Source of the DNA: Rhodococcoides kyotonense
GTDB taxonomy: Bacteria > Actinomycetota > Actinomycetes > Mycobacteriales > Mycobacteriaceae
Assembly: GCF_001645385.1 (NCBI RefSeq)
Contig: NZ_LVHI01000004.1
Span: forward strand, 158,388-222,387
Length of the DNA stretch: 64,000 nt
Reading direction: 5' to 3'
Below are positions 33,596-43,231 of this stretch, piece after piece (the first letter of the stretch is position 1; every line of letters begins with the position of its first letter). The notes under the pieces are model-generated. The model was not told the DNA's origin, did no database searches, and saw only the letters and a program-made list of their open reading frames with translations. Position numbers and translations under genes: made by a program.

Positions 33596-35251
33596 ATGAA
33601 GCCTGCAATTCTCAGCGTGGACGACGACCCGGGGGTCTCTCGATCCGTCGCACGCGATCTGCGCCGTCACTACGGCGAGAAGTACCGCATCATCCGGGCC
33701 GAGTCCGGAGCGCAGGCGCTCGATGCATTGAAGGAACTGAAGCTGCGCGGTCAGCCCGTCGCGGTGCTCTTGGCCGACTATCGCATGCCGCAGATGAACG
33801 GCATGGAGTTCCTCGAACAGGCGATGGACCTGTACCCCTATGCGCGCCGCGTGCTGCTCACGGCGTATGCCGACACGGACGCGGCCATCGAGGCGATCAA
33901 CGTCATCGACCTCGACTACTACCTGCTCAAGCCGTGGGATCCGCCCGAGGAGAAGCTCTACCCGGTGCTCGACGCCCAGCTGGAGGCATGGGCGTCGTCG
34001 AACCACCGGCCGGTGGAAGAGACCAGGATCATCGGCCATCGCTGGTCGGCACGGTCGTCGGAGGTTCGCGAATTCCTGGCTCGCAATCAGCTGCCGTATC
34101 GCTGGTACATGGCCGACGAACCCGAAGGTGCCCGCCTGTTGACGTCGGCGGGTGTCGACGACACGGTGTGTCCGGTCGTCGTCACAGCCGAAGGTAAGGC
34201 GCTCTGTTCGCCGACCGACGCCGAACTCGGCGATCACCTCGGCTTGACGACCACACCGTCGAACGCGTTCTACGACCTCGTCGTCATCGGTGGTGGTCCC
34301 GCCGGATTGGGTGCTGCCCTGTACGGGGCGTCGGAAGGACTGCGCACGACGCTCATCGAGCGCACCGCGACGGGTGGTCAGGCCGGCCAGAGCTCGCGCA
34401 TCGAGAACTACCTCGGATTTCCCGACGGAGTTTCCGGCGCTCAACTGGCCGAGCGGGCGCGTCGGCAGGCATTGAAGTTCGGCGCCGAGGTGGTGACGAC
34501 GCAGGACGTCGTCTCGTTGGAAGCGAACGGCGCTGCCCGGACGGTTCGTTTCGCCGACGGCAGCAGCATCGATGCGCAGACGGTCATCTTGTCGACGGGC
34601 GTCGCGTATCGGCAGTTGACGACGCCGGGCATCGAGAATTTCACGGGTCGCGGCGTCTTCTACGGTTCGGCGATGACGGAGGCCACGCGCTGCGCCGAGC
34701 AGGACGTCTACATCGTCGGCGGTGCGAACTCGGCAGGCCAGGCTGCGGTGTATCTGGCCCGCGGCGCGAAATCGGTGACCATTCTGATTCGCGCGCAGTC
34801 GCTCGAGGCGTCGATGTCGTACTACCTGATCAAGCAGATCGAGGAGAACCCGAAGATCACGGTGCGCACGTGCACCGAAGTCGTCGGCGTCGGCGGCGAC
34901 GATCACCTCGAATCGATCACGCTGCACGACCGCGTCACCGACACGGACGAGACCGTTCCCGCGCAGTACCTGTTCCTGTTCATCGGCGCGGCGCCGCGCA
35001 CCGACTGGCTCGACGGCTTCGTCGAGCGTGACGAACACGGTTTCGTCGTGACGGGTCCCGACCTGGTGGTCGACGGCAAAGCCCCGAGCGGGTGGGACCG
35101 CGAACGGCTTCCGCACCACCTGGAGACGAGCGTTCCCGGCGTCTTCGCGGCGGGCGACGTACGGTCCGATTCGGCGAAACGCGTCGCGTCGGCGGTAGGA
35201 GAAGGAGCGATGGCCGTCATGCTCGTGCACAGATATCTGGCGAACCCATGA
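33596..35251 (+). CDS. Response-regulator receiver fused to thioredoxin-reductase-like flavoprotein without CxxC
   Basis: 551 residues behind CTGGAGGGTC. Residues 1-125 are a receiver domain with acidic pocket D9-D11, phospho-acceptor D61 (LLADYRMP) and K112. Residues 140-220 resemble a glutaredoxin-like spacer without CxxC. From 228 on is a class II pyridine nucleotide-disulfide reductase: VVIGGGPAGLGAALYGASEG, GGQAGQSSRIENYLGFP, YIVGGANSAGQAAVYLARGAKSV and FAAGDVRSDSAKRVASAVGEGAMAV. At the redox-cysteine position the sequence is GVFYGSAMTEATRC, so the CxxC is lost. It is first in the operon with the cNMP-histidine kinase and UBP zinc finger. Confidence 0.88.
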   Translation: MKPAILSVDDDPGVSRSVARDLRRHYGEKYRIIRAESGAQALDALKELKLRGQPVAVLLADYRMPQMNGMEFLEQAMDLYPYARRVLLTAYADTDAAIEAINVIDLDYYLLKPWDPPEEKLYPVLDAQLEAWASSNHRPVEETRIIGHRWSARSSEVREFLARNQLPYRWYMADEPEGARLLTSAGVDDTVCPVVVTAEGKALCSPTDAELGDHLGLTTTPSNAFYDLVVIGGGPAGLGAALYGASEGLRTTLIERTATGGQAGQSSRIENYLGFPDGVSGAQLAERARRQALKFGAEVVTTQDVVSLEANGAARTVRFADGSSIDAQTVILSTGVAYRQLTTPGIENFTGRGVFYGSAMTEATRCAEQDVYIVGGANSAGQAAVYLARGAKSVTILIRAQSLEASMSYYLIKQIEENPKITVRTCTEVVGVGGDDHLESITLHDRVTDTDETVPAQYLFLFIGAAPRTDWLDGFVERDEHGFVVTGPDLVVDGKAPSGWDRERLPHHLETSVPGVFAAGDVRSDSAKRVASAVGEGAMAVMLVHRYLANP

Positions 35252-36684
35252 CCGCCCAGTGCTCTCCGGACGAGCTGAAGACGCTGTTCCTGTTCGAGCA
35301 TCTGACCGACGACCAGCTGGAGCGACTGTGCCAGGAAGGGCACGTCGAGATCATCGAGCCCGGCCCGGTGTTCGCCGAAGGCGATCCGGCCACGTGCTTC
35401 TACGTACTGATCGAGGGATCGCTGGTGCTGTCGAAGCTGTCCGGCGGCGAGGATCTTGTCATCAACCGGACGTCGCAGCGCGGTGTGTACGCGGGTGCAT
35501 GGCAGGCCTATCTCCGTGACCGGGTGCCGCAGGTGTACCCGGGTTCCATGCGGGTCACCGAGCGGTCGAGGTTCTTCGTGCTCGATGCGGACTGCTTCGC
35601 CGAGATCGTCTCCGAGTGGTTTCCGATGGCTTTGCACCTGCTGGAAGGACTGTTCTTCGGAAGCCGCAACACCAAGCAGATCGTCGAACAGCGAGAGCGT
35701 CTGCTTGCGCTCGGCTCGCTGTCCGCGGGACTGACGCACGAGCTGAACAACCCGGCCGCGGCGGCCGTACGTGCGACGTCGGCGCTGCGCGATCGCGTCG
35801 CACACATGCGGCAGAAGCTGAAGATGATCGCCAACGGTTCGCTGGACCCCGGCTCGTTGACGTCGCTCGTCGGACTGCAGGAGGAAGCCGTCGAACTGGT
35901 CGCGAAGGCTCCCAAGCTGTCGCCGCTCGAGGCGTCGGACCGCGAGGACGAGCTGGGCGACTGGTTCGACGATCACGACATCTCGGGTGGCTGGGACATC
36001 GCGCCGACGTTCGTGCAGGCGGGCCTCGACGTGGCGTGGCTCGACAAAGTCGTTGCGACCGTGGACGATTCGCAGCTACTCGAAGGCGCGATTCGATGGC
36101 TCAACTACACCGTCGAGACCGAGTTGCTGATGAACGAGATAGCCGACTCGACAACGCGTGTGTCGACGTTGGTCGGTGCTGCGAAACAGTATTCGCAGAT
36201 GGATCGGGCGCCGTACCAGACCGTCGACATTCGTGATCTGCTCGACAGCACGTTGGTGATGTTGGCGCGCAAGATCGGTGACGACATCACCGTGGTCAAG
36301 GACTACGACGCATCGGTCCCGCCGATCCCCGCGTACGCCGCCGAGCTGAACCAGGTGTGGACCAACCTGATCGACAACGCGGTACAAGCGATGGCAGGCG
36401 AGGGCACGTTGACGGTACGGACGCGTCGCGACCACGATCAGGTGCTGGTCGAGGTGTGCGACACGGGTTCCGGTGTGCCGGAGGATATTCAGTCTCGAAT
36501 CTTCGAACCGTTCTTCACCACGAAACCCGTGGGGGAGGGGACCGGACTCGGACTCGACATCTCATGGCGCATCGTCGTCAAGAAACATCGAGGCGACCTG
36601 TCCGTGCAGTCCGTTCCCGGTGACACCCGATTCGTCGTCAGGCTCCCGATCGAGCCTGCAGCAGCGCCAGAGGAGGATCGATGA
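35248..36684 (+). CDS. Histidine kinase with N-terminal cyclic-nucleotide-binding-like domain
   Basis: 478 residues from the ATG at 35248, overlapping the preceding stop (ATGA). Residues 10-125 form a Crp-type sensor fold (LFEHLTDDQLERLCQEGHVEII, VFAEGDPATCFYVLIEGSLVL). The phospho-acceptor is H164 in LSAGLTHELNNPAAAAVRA. A long helical insertion (180-300) separates it from the HATPase domain with N box ELNQVWTNLIDNAVQAM and G boxes CDTGSGVP and GEGTGLGLDIS. It is soluble, so it senses a cytoplasmic signal. The receiver fused to the upstream reductase is its obvious partner. Confidence 0.88.
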   Translation: MTAQCSPDELKTLFLFEHLTDDQLERLCQEGHVEIIEPGPVFAEGDPATCFYVLIEGSLVLSKLSGGEDLVINRTSQRGVYAGAWQAYLRDRVPQVYPGSMRVTERSRFFVLDADCFAEIVSEWFPMALHLLEGLFFGSRNTKQIVEQRERLLALGSLSAGLTHELNNPAAAAVRATSALRDRVAHMRQKLKMIANGSLDPGSLTSLVGLQEEAVELVAKAPKLSPLEASDREDELGDWFDDHDISGGWDIAPTFVQAGLDVAWLDKVVATVDDSQLLEGAIRWLNYTVETELLMNEIADSTTRVSTLVGAAKQYSQMDRAPYQTVDIRDLLDSTLVMLARKIGDDITVVKDYDASVPPIPAYAAELNQVWTNLIDNAVQAMAGEGTLTVRTRRDHDQVLVEVCDTGSGVPEDIQSRIFEPFFTTKPVGEGTGLGLDISWRIVVKKHRGDLSVQSVPGDTRFVVRLPIEPAAAPEEDR

Positions 36685-37031
36685 GCGAACACATTCCCGG
36701 AATCGACACCGAGGTCGCACCGTCGGGGCCAGGGTGTCTCGAATGTTCCGAAGCGAGCGGATGGTGGTTTCACCTGCGGCGCTGCGCGCAGTGCGGCCAC
36801 ATCGGGTGCTGCGACTCCTCGCCGTCGCAGCATGCGAGCAAGCACGCCGAGAGCACGGGCCACCAATTCATTCGCAGTTACGAACCGGGGGAGACCTGGT
36901 ACTACAGCTACGCCGACGAGACGATGTACGACGGACCGGAACTGGCCCCGCCGCAACATCATCCACTGGACCAGTCGACGCCCGGCCCTGCGGACCTGGT
37001 GCCGTCGGACTGGCAGCGATACCTCAACTGA
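36681..37031 (+). CDS. UBP-type zinc-finger protein
   Basis: 116 residues, overlapping the kinase stop by ATGA. Cys/His ligands are clear: CLECSEASGWWFHLRRCAQCGHIGCCDSSPSQHASKHAESTGHQFIRSY. This is the zf-UBP fold that in eukaryotes binds free ubiquitin C-termini. Bacteria of this type lack ubiquitin, so the ligand is unknown; peptide C-termini are a possibility. The close coupling to the reductase fusion and kinase suggests one functional unit. Confidence 0.88.
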   Translation: MSEHIPGIDTEVAPSGPGCLECSEASGWWFHLRRCAQCGHIGCCDSSPSQHASKHAESTGHQFIRSYEPGETWYYSYADETMYDGPELAPPQHHPLDQSTPGPADLVPSDWQRYLN

Positions 37032-37032
37032 C

Positions 37033-37452
37033 ATGGGCGAGAACAAGACCGCGGCGACGGACGTCGACGCGCTCGCATGGCTGCAGGCCGTCGAACATCC
37101 CGTGCGGCGTGCCGACGGCCTTGCGCTGCACGACATGATGTCTCGCGTCACCGGCGAGCCTGCTGTCATGTGGGGGCCGTCGATGGTCGGTTACGGCGAG
37201 TATCACTACACGTATGCCAGTGGGCGCGAGGGAGATTCGTTGGCCGTCGGTTTCTCGCCGCGAAAGACATCGCTCGCGCTGTACGGCCTCACGTACGCAC
37301 CCAGGGCGAAGGCCATGCTGGAGCAGCTGGGCAAGCACAAGGCGGGCGCGGGGTGTCTGTACGTCAACAAGCTCGCCGACGTCGACACCGCCGTGCTGGA
37401 GAAGATGATCGAGGTGTCCTATCCCTACGTGATCGGTACTCTCGGGACATGA
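37033..37452 (+). CDS. DUF1801 protein
   Basis: 139 residues, starting 1 nt after the zinc-finger gene stop. The DUF1801 (YdhG-like) core is visible: RRADGLALHDMMSRVTGEPAVMWGPSMVGYGEYHYTYASGREGDSLAVGFSPRKTSLALYGLTY, and a C-terminal segment GAGCLYVNKLADVDTAVLEKMIEVSY. The function of the family is unknown; a link to iron handling has been proposed for some members. It overlaps the next gene (ATGA) and appears to belong to the same transcript. Confidence 0.85.
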   Translation: MGENKTAATDVDALAWLQAVEHPVRRADGLALHDMMSRVTGEPAVMWGPSMVGYGEYHYTYASGREGDSLAVGFSPRKTSLALYGLTYAPRAKAMLEQLGKHKAGAGCLYVNKLADVDTAVLEKMIEVSYPYVIGTLGT

Positions 37453-38123
37453 CGCTCATCGCGGAGGACGTGTTCGTGCTTCTGGTCGACGATGTGTCCG
37501 GCAGACCGATCGTCGACAGCACCAAGTTCCCGAGGGTGCTCGCCGGTGCAGTGGTGCTCGAGCTCGCGATGAGTGGGGCGGTGCGTCTCACGGGCAAGGG
37601 CGAGCAGGTCAAGGATGGCCGGCTGGTCGTGTCCGGCCCGCCGCCGCAGGACGAATTGCTCGCCCGCGCACATGCGTTCGTGGGTACGCAGAAGAATCCA
37701 CCGAAGCCGCAGAAGGTCATCGAGAAGCTGCAGCGAAACCTGAACAAGGAACTGGGATCTCGTCTCGCAGCGCAGGGTTCGGTCATCGAAGAACGCAAGA
37801 ACGTTCTCGGACTGTTCCCGACGACCACCTGGCCCGCTCGGGATACGACGCACGAGAACCGGCTTCGTCAGTGGATCGGCAGCGCGATCGTCGACGGCAC
37901 CACCCCGACCGCGCCGATTTCGGCATTGATCTCACTGTTGTCGGCCGTCGACGCGATACACAAGGTGCTACCGGGCGTGGACAAGAAGGCAGCGAAGAAA
38001 CGCGCCAAGGAGATTGCCGAGGGTGACTGGGCCGGTGCGGCGGTCCGCAAAGCGGTGCAGGACGTCAACGCCGCGGTCATGACGGCGATCATCGTGCCCG
38101 CGGTCGTGGCGGGGTCGTCCTAG
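37449..38123 (+). CDS. GPP34 (Golgi phosphoprotein 3-like) family protein
   Basis: 224 residues. Family features: MTLIAEDVFVLLVDDVSGRP, the helix pair VVLELAMSGAVRLTGKGEQVKDGRLVV, NRLRQWIGSAIVDGTTPTAPISALISLLSAVDAIHKVL, and a basic stretch KKAAKKRAKEIAEGDWAGAAVRKAV. The eukaryotic members bind phosphatidylinositol-4-phosphate at Golgi membranes. Bacterial homologues are common in actinobacteria but uncharacterised. It is the last gene of the five-gene run and is followed by a strong terminator at 38158-38191. Confidence 0.85.
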   Translation: MTLIAEDVFVLLVDDVSGRPIVDSTKFPRVLAGAVVLELAMSGAVRLTGKGEQVKDGRLVVSGPPPQDELLARAHAFVGTQKNPPKPQKVIEKLQRNLNKELGSRLAAQGSVIEERKNVLGLFPTTTWPARDTTHENRLRQWIGSAIVDGTTPTAPISALISLLSAVDAIHKVLPGVDKKAAKKRAKEIAEGDWAGAAVRKAVQDVNAAVMTAIIVPAVVAGSS

Positions 38124-38157
38124 CTGTAGGCGAGCACGTCACCGTTCGCTCCGAACG

Positions 38158-38191
38158 ACGAAGGGGCCCGGCTGATGCCGGGCCCCTTCGT
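38158..38191. terminator. Bidirectional terminator GPP34 / BCCT
   Basis: A 15-bp perfect stem (38158-38172 with 38177-38191, ACGAAGGGGCCCGGC) closes on the tetraloop TGAT. It lies between converging genes. Confidence 0.85.
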
Positions 38192-38203
38192 GGGTTCGAG
38201 GAC

Positions 38204-40090
38204 TTAGGAGTTCGACTGGGTCTGTCCCTCGTGCGATTCCGCGAATTCCGGGGTATCGAACACCTCACCACCGAGCGGGTCGACGAGACCGTCGTTGCCG
38301 GAGTACTCGACTGCGCCGGTCTCGGGGTGGACCTCCAGCGCTTCCGTCGGCACCTCGTGCACGGCAAGGACCATTGCGCCGTTCGTCGGTGTCGCGAGCC
38401 CCGCTGTCGACGGTACGAGACCCGAAAAGGTCGACGAGATGCCGCCTCCACGAGGTCGTTTCGCTGCCGCGCCGTTGCCGGAACCGTCGCCGTTCTCGGA
38501 GGCGGTGTTGGCTTGGGTGACTCGCACGTAGCGCGGCGTCGTGGCGACGTCGTACCGGAATGCCTTGAGCAGCGACACACATGCGAGCACGAGGACCACC
38601 GAGAACGGAACCGCTGTCGCGATCGACATGGTCTGCAACGCGGTCAACGAACCTGCTCCGCCGATGAGAAGCAGCACCGCGGCGACGATGCCCTCGAGAA
38701 CGGACCAGTACACGCGGGTCACCTTGGGTGTTTCGAGATCTCCTCCGGTGGACAGGATGTCGATCACCAGAGATCCGGAGTCCGAGGACGTGACGAAGAA
38801 GAAGACGATGACGAATATTGCCAAGACGCTCGTCACGATGCCGAGAGGCAGACCGCCGAGCAGCTGGAAGAGGGTCGTGTTGGTGTCGACTGCACCGTCG
38901 ACGAGAAGGTCGCCGTCGTTGCGCTGACGCAGGATGCCTGCGTCTCCGAAGATCGTGAACCACAGCGAGCCGATGATCGTCGGTGCCAGGAGCACGCCGA
39001 ACACGAACTCACGGATGGTGCGGCCTCGTGAGATACGTGCGATGAACATGCCGACGAACGGCGCCCAGCTCATCCACCAGCCCCAGTAGAAGATGGTCCA
39101 TGCTCCTGCCCAACCGTCGTCGGCGAAAGGCGATGTGCGAAGCATCAGTTCGGGCAACGCCTGCGCGTACCCGCCGAGGTTCTGAACCCAGGACTTCATC
39201 AGGAACAGAGTCGGACCGAGGAGAAGGACGAAGAGCGCGAGGCCGGCAGCGAGACCCATGTTGATGTTCGACAGCCACTTGAGCCCCTTGGTCACGCCGG
39301 ACACCACGGAGAACGTCGCGAGTCCCGTGACGACGACGATGAGCCCGACGACGAGCCAGTTGTCGGTCTCGACCCAGCCGAGGTAGTCGAGCCCGGCGGA
39401 GATCTGTTGAACGCCGAAGCCCAGAGACGTGGCGACGCCGAACAATGTGCCGACGATGGCGACGACGTCGATCGCATGACCGATGACGCCTTCGATTCGT
39501 TCGCGGCCGAGCAGAGGCTCGAGGAGCCACCGGATGGAGAGGGGACGACCTTTGCGATACGTCATGTACGCGAGTCCGAGACCGACCACGACGTAGATCG
39601 CCCACGCATGGAGACCCCAGTGGAAGAGCGTCAACTCCATGGCTTGATTGGCCGCCGCGTCGGTCGATCCGGCGATGCCACCGGCTTCGGGCGGAACCAC
39701 GTAGTGCGACAACGGTTCTGCCACACCGTAGAAGACGAGGCCGATGCCCATTCCTGCGCTGAACAACATCGCGAACCACGACAGCACACCGAATTCGGGC
39801 TTCTCGTCGTCGCGGCCGAGGCGAATGTTGCCCACCCGACTCACTCCGCAGTACACCGCGAACACGACGAATCCGGTGGCGGCGAGGATGTACCACCAGC
39901 CGACGCCGTCCGTGATCGCCTTGTTGAGAGACTCGAACGCGCCCTCGGCGGTGCCGGCGAAGACGATGGTGAACGCGATCATCACGAAGATGATGACGGA
40001 AGCCGGGATGAAGACGGGTTTTCGAAGTCCGTTCCACGCTTCCGAGACGGCGTTGGGCTTCTTCGGGGAATTCAAGATTTCCGTCCTCAC
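38204..40090 (-). CDS. BCCT-family betaine/carnitine/choline transporter
   Basis: 628 residues from the GTG at 40090 (reads MRTEILNSPKKPNAVSEAW). Twelve membrane helices. Na+-coupling helix 3 has SAGMGIGLVFYGVAEPLSHY, as in BetP-like carriers. The helix 8 signature is IFYWGWWMSWAPFVGMFIARISRGRTIREFV, containing the Trp residues that bind the quaternary ammonium. About 110 hydrophilic residues follow the last helix; acidic C-terminal tails of this kind sense osmotic stress in some homologues. It probably imports compatible solutes with Na+. Confidence 0.9.
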   Translation of the reverse strand: MRTEILNSPKKPNAVSEAWNGLRKPVFIPASVIIFVMIAFTIVFAGTAEGAFESLNKAITDGVGWWYILAATGFVVFAVYCGVSRVGNIRLGRDDEKPEFGVLSWFAMLFSAGMGIGLVFYGVAEPLSHYVVPPEAGGIAGSTDAAANQAMELTLFHWGLHAWAIYVVVGLGLAYMTYRKGRPLSIRWLLEPLLGRERIEGVIGHAIDVVAIVGTLFGVATSLGFGVQQISAGLDYLGWVETDNWLVVGLIVVVTGLATFSVVSGVTKGLKWLSNINMGLAAGLALFVLLLGPTLFLMKSWVQNLGGYAQALPELMLRTSPFADDGWAGAWTIFYWGWWMSWAPFVGMFIARISRGRTIREFVFGVLLAPTIIGSLWFTIFGDAGILRQRNDGDLLVDGAVDTNTTLFQLLGGLPLGIVTSVLAIFVIVFFFVTSSDSGSLVIDILSTGGDLETPKVTRVYWSVLEGIVAAVLLLIGGAGSLTALQTMSIATAVPFSVVLVLACVSLLKAFRYDVATTPRYVRVTQANTASENGDGSGNGAAAKRPRGGGISSTFSGLVPSTAGLATPTNGAMVLAVHEVPTEALEVHPETGAVEYSGNDGLVDPLGGEVFDTPEFAESHEGQTQSNS

Positions 40091-40257
40091 AATTTCGTAT
40101 GCGAATCGTGGACGGCGGCCGATGCGAGGTCGCAACCATGCCGGGCCGACCACTCTCGGGTTCTCGTGCTTATCTCTAGTTTGGGTCAAGTGCCGGTAAA
40201 CACCATAACGGACCGATGGAATGCAGGCGAACAGCTCGCGCACTACTGTTTCGTAAC

Positions 40258-41133
40258 GTGCCGCAAACACTTCTCGTGGTGGTCCTGGCGCTCGGTGCCG
40301 CCCTGTGCATCGCGATCGGAACGGTCGTTCGCCAACGCACTGCGGCTGAAGTTCCCCTCGAGGACGTCGGCGTACTCGGTCCTATCACGACGCTGGTGAA
40401 GCGGCCGGTCTGGTGGGTGGGAACGGTCGTCGGCATCGGCGGCTACGCGCTTCAAGCTGCCGCGCTCGGGCTTGGATCGTTGCTGTTGGTGCAGCCGCTG
40501 TTGGTTCTGTCCCTGCTCTTCGCGTTACCGCTCGGCGCCCGATTCTCCCATCGCGCGATCTCGGGTGCGGAATGGCTGTGGGCCGCGATCCTGACGGCGT
40601 CGGTCGCAATTCTCGTCGTCGTGGGCGACCCGAAGCCCGGCATCGAACGGGCCGAGGCGCGGCACTGGGTGGTGATCTGTCTCGTCGGCATTCCATTCGT
40701 GGCGTTGTGCGTGTTCGCCGCGCAGCGCAGTACGGGATCGCGTCGCGCCGTACTTCTCGGATCGGCAGGCGGCGCGCTGTTCGGTGTGGCGGCCGTGCTG
40801 ACGAAAGGCGTCGTGCATCTCTTATCGCGTGGCGTGGTCCCGTTGCTGACGTCGATCGAGTTGTACGCGTTGATCGTCGTGGCCGTGTGCGCGATCTCGT
40901 TGCAGCAATCGGCGTTCCAAGCGGGGGCGCTGCAGGCATCGCTCCCGGCGACGACGGTCATGGAACCCGTCGTCGCGTCGGCGCTCGGGTTTCTGGTTCT
41001 CGGCGAATATCTCGACGCCGACCGCGACGTCGCCGTCGTGCTCGTCGTGGCGCTGTCGGCCATGATCGCCGCGACGGTAGCGCTCGCCAGGTCGTCGGCG
41101 CAGGGAGAGACGTCGGTTCCGGTCGGGCCGTAG
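40258..41133 (+). CDS. DMT-superfamily (NIPA-like) membrane transporter
   Basis: 291 residues from a GTG at 40258, divergent from the BCCT gene. Nine or ten membrane helices with no signal peptide: VPQTLLVVVLALGAALCIAIGTVVRQ, GYALQAAALGLGSLLLVQPLLVLSLLFALPLG, and LQQSAFQAGALQASLPATTVMEPVVASALGFLVLGE. The EamA-like repeat and last motif are typical of DMT carriers close to the NIPA Mg2+-transporter branch. The substrate is uncertain. The gene ends 225 bp before groEL. Confidence 0.78.
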   Translation: MPQTLLVVVLALGAALCIAIGTVVRQRTAAEVPLEDVGVLGPITTLVKRPVWWVGTVVGIGGYALQAAALGLGSLLLVQPLLVLSLLFALPLGARFSHRAISGAEWLWAAILTASVAILVVVGDPKPGIERAEARHWVVICLVGIPFVALCVFAAQRSTGSRRAVLLGSAGGALFGVAAVLTKGVVHLLSRGVVPLLTSIELYALIVVAVCAISLQQSAFQAGALQASLPATTVMEPVVASALGFLVLGEYLDADRDVAVVLVVALSAMIAATVALARSSAQGETSVPVGP

Positions 41134-41157
41134 CTGCGGTTCGCCCGCGTCGGCGAC

Positions 41158-41184
41158 CTTGCACTCGCCATGGTCGAGTGCTAG
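41158..41184. promoter_or_regulatory. CIRCE element 1 (HrcA operator)
   Basis: GCACTC (41161-41166), nine bases, then GAGTGC (41176-41181): the CIRCE arrangement TTAGCACTC-N9-GAGTGCTAA with small deviations. It is bound by HrcA to repress groEL until heat shock. Confidence 0.9.
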
Positions 41185-41192
41185 AAATGGCT

Positions 41193-41219
41193 TTGGCACT
41201 CGCGCCTTGTGAGTGCCAG
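41193..41219. promoter_or_regulatory. CIRCE element 2 (HrcA operator)
   Basis: TTGGCACTC (41193-41201), nine bases, GAGTGCCAG (41211-41219). This second copy lies 8 bp after the first and about 140 bp before the groEL ATG, so groEL should be doubly HrcA-repressed. Confidence 0.9.
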
Positions 41220-41232
41220 GTCGGGACGGTGA

Positions 41233-42984
<1,752 letters not shown>

Positions 42985-43002
42985 GTCCGTTCCCTCGCCG
43001 AC

Positions 43003-43037
43003 AAGCCCGGTTCCTCTTCGGAGGGGCCGGGCTTTTT
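43003..43037 (+). terminator. groEL terminator
   Basis: AAGCCCGGTTCCTC (43003-43016) pairs with GAGGGGCCGGGCTT (43021-43034) with two wobble pairs, tetraloop TTCG, followed by TTT. It is the most classical intrinsic terminator in the window. Confidence 0.9.
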
Positions 43038-43050
43038 CGTCTCCGAGCGC

Positions 43051-43200
43051 CGCGCGCAGGTTGCAGCAAGTGCGCGGGTTGCAACGTGCGCGTGGGCTGG
43101 AAGGTGCGCGGTTGGTGTGGGTGCTCGACCGGGGGTGCTGCGCGCGCAGGTTGCAGCAAGTGCGCGGGTTGCAACCTGCGCGTGCGCTGGAAGGTGCGCG
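43051..43200. repeat. Array of GTGCGCG-headed repeats
   Basis: Two 60-bp copies (43051-43110 and 43141-43200) differ at 2 positions. Each is built of 16-18-bp units headed GTGCGCG, for example GTGCGCGGGTTGCAAC. The 30 bp between them carries further degenerate units. GCGCAGGTTGCA and TGCAACCTGCGC within copy 2 can pair as a hairpin. The array ends 31 bp before the next gene's ATG. Confidence 0.85.
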
Positions 43201-43231
43201 AAACTCGGCCGAACGCACCTAGGCTCGCGGT

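Noticed and set aside
33190..33597. 135-codon minus-strand frame upstream of DUF1206
   Set aside because: It overlaps the DUF1206 start and the reductase start, has no ribosome site and no family-like composition.
33509..35230. 573-codon minus-strand frame opposite the receiver-reductase gene
   Set aside because: Arg-rich mirror frame; the opposite strand has clear domain motifs.
43051..43200. Possible CRISPR array
   Set aside because: Units are 14-18 bp with irregular spacing and no distinct spacers; no cas genes nearby.
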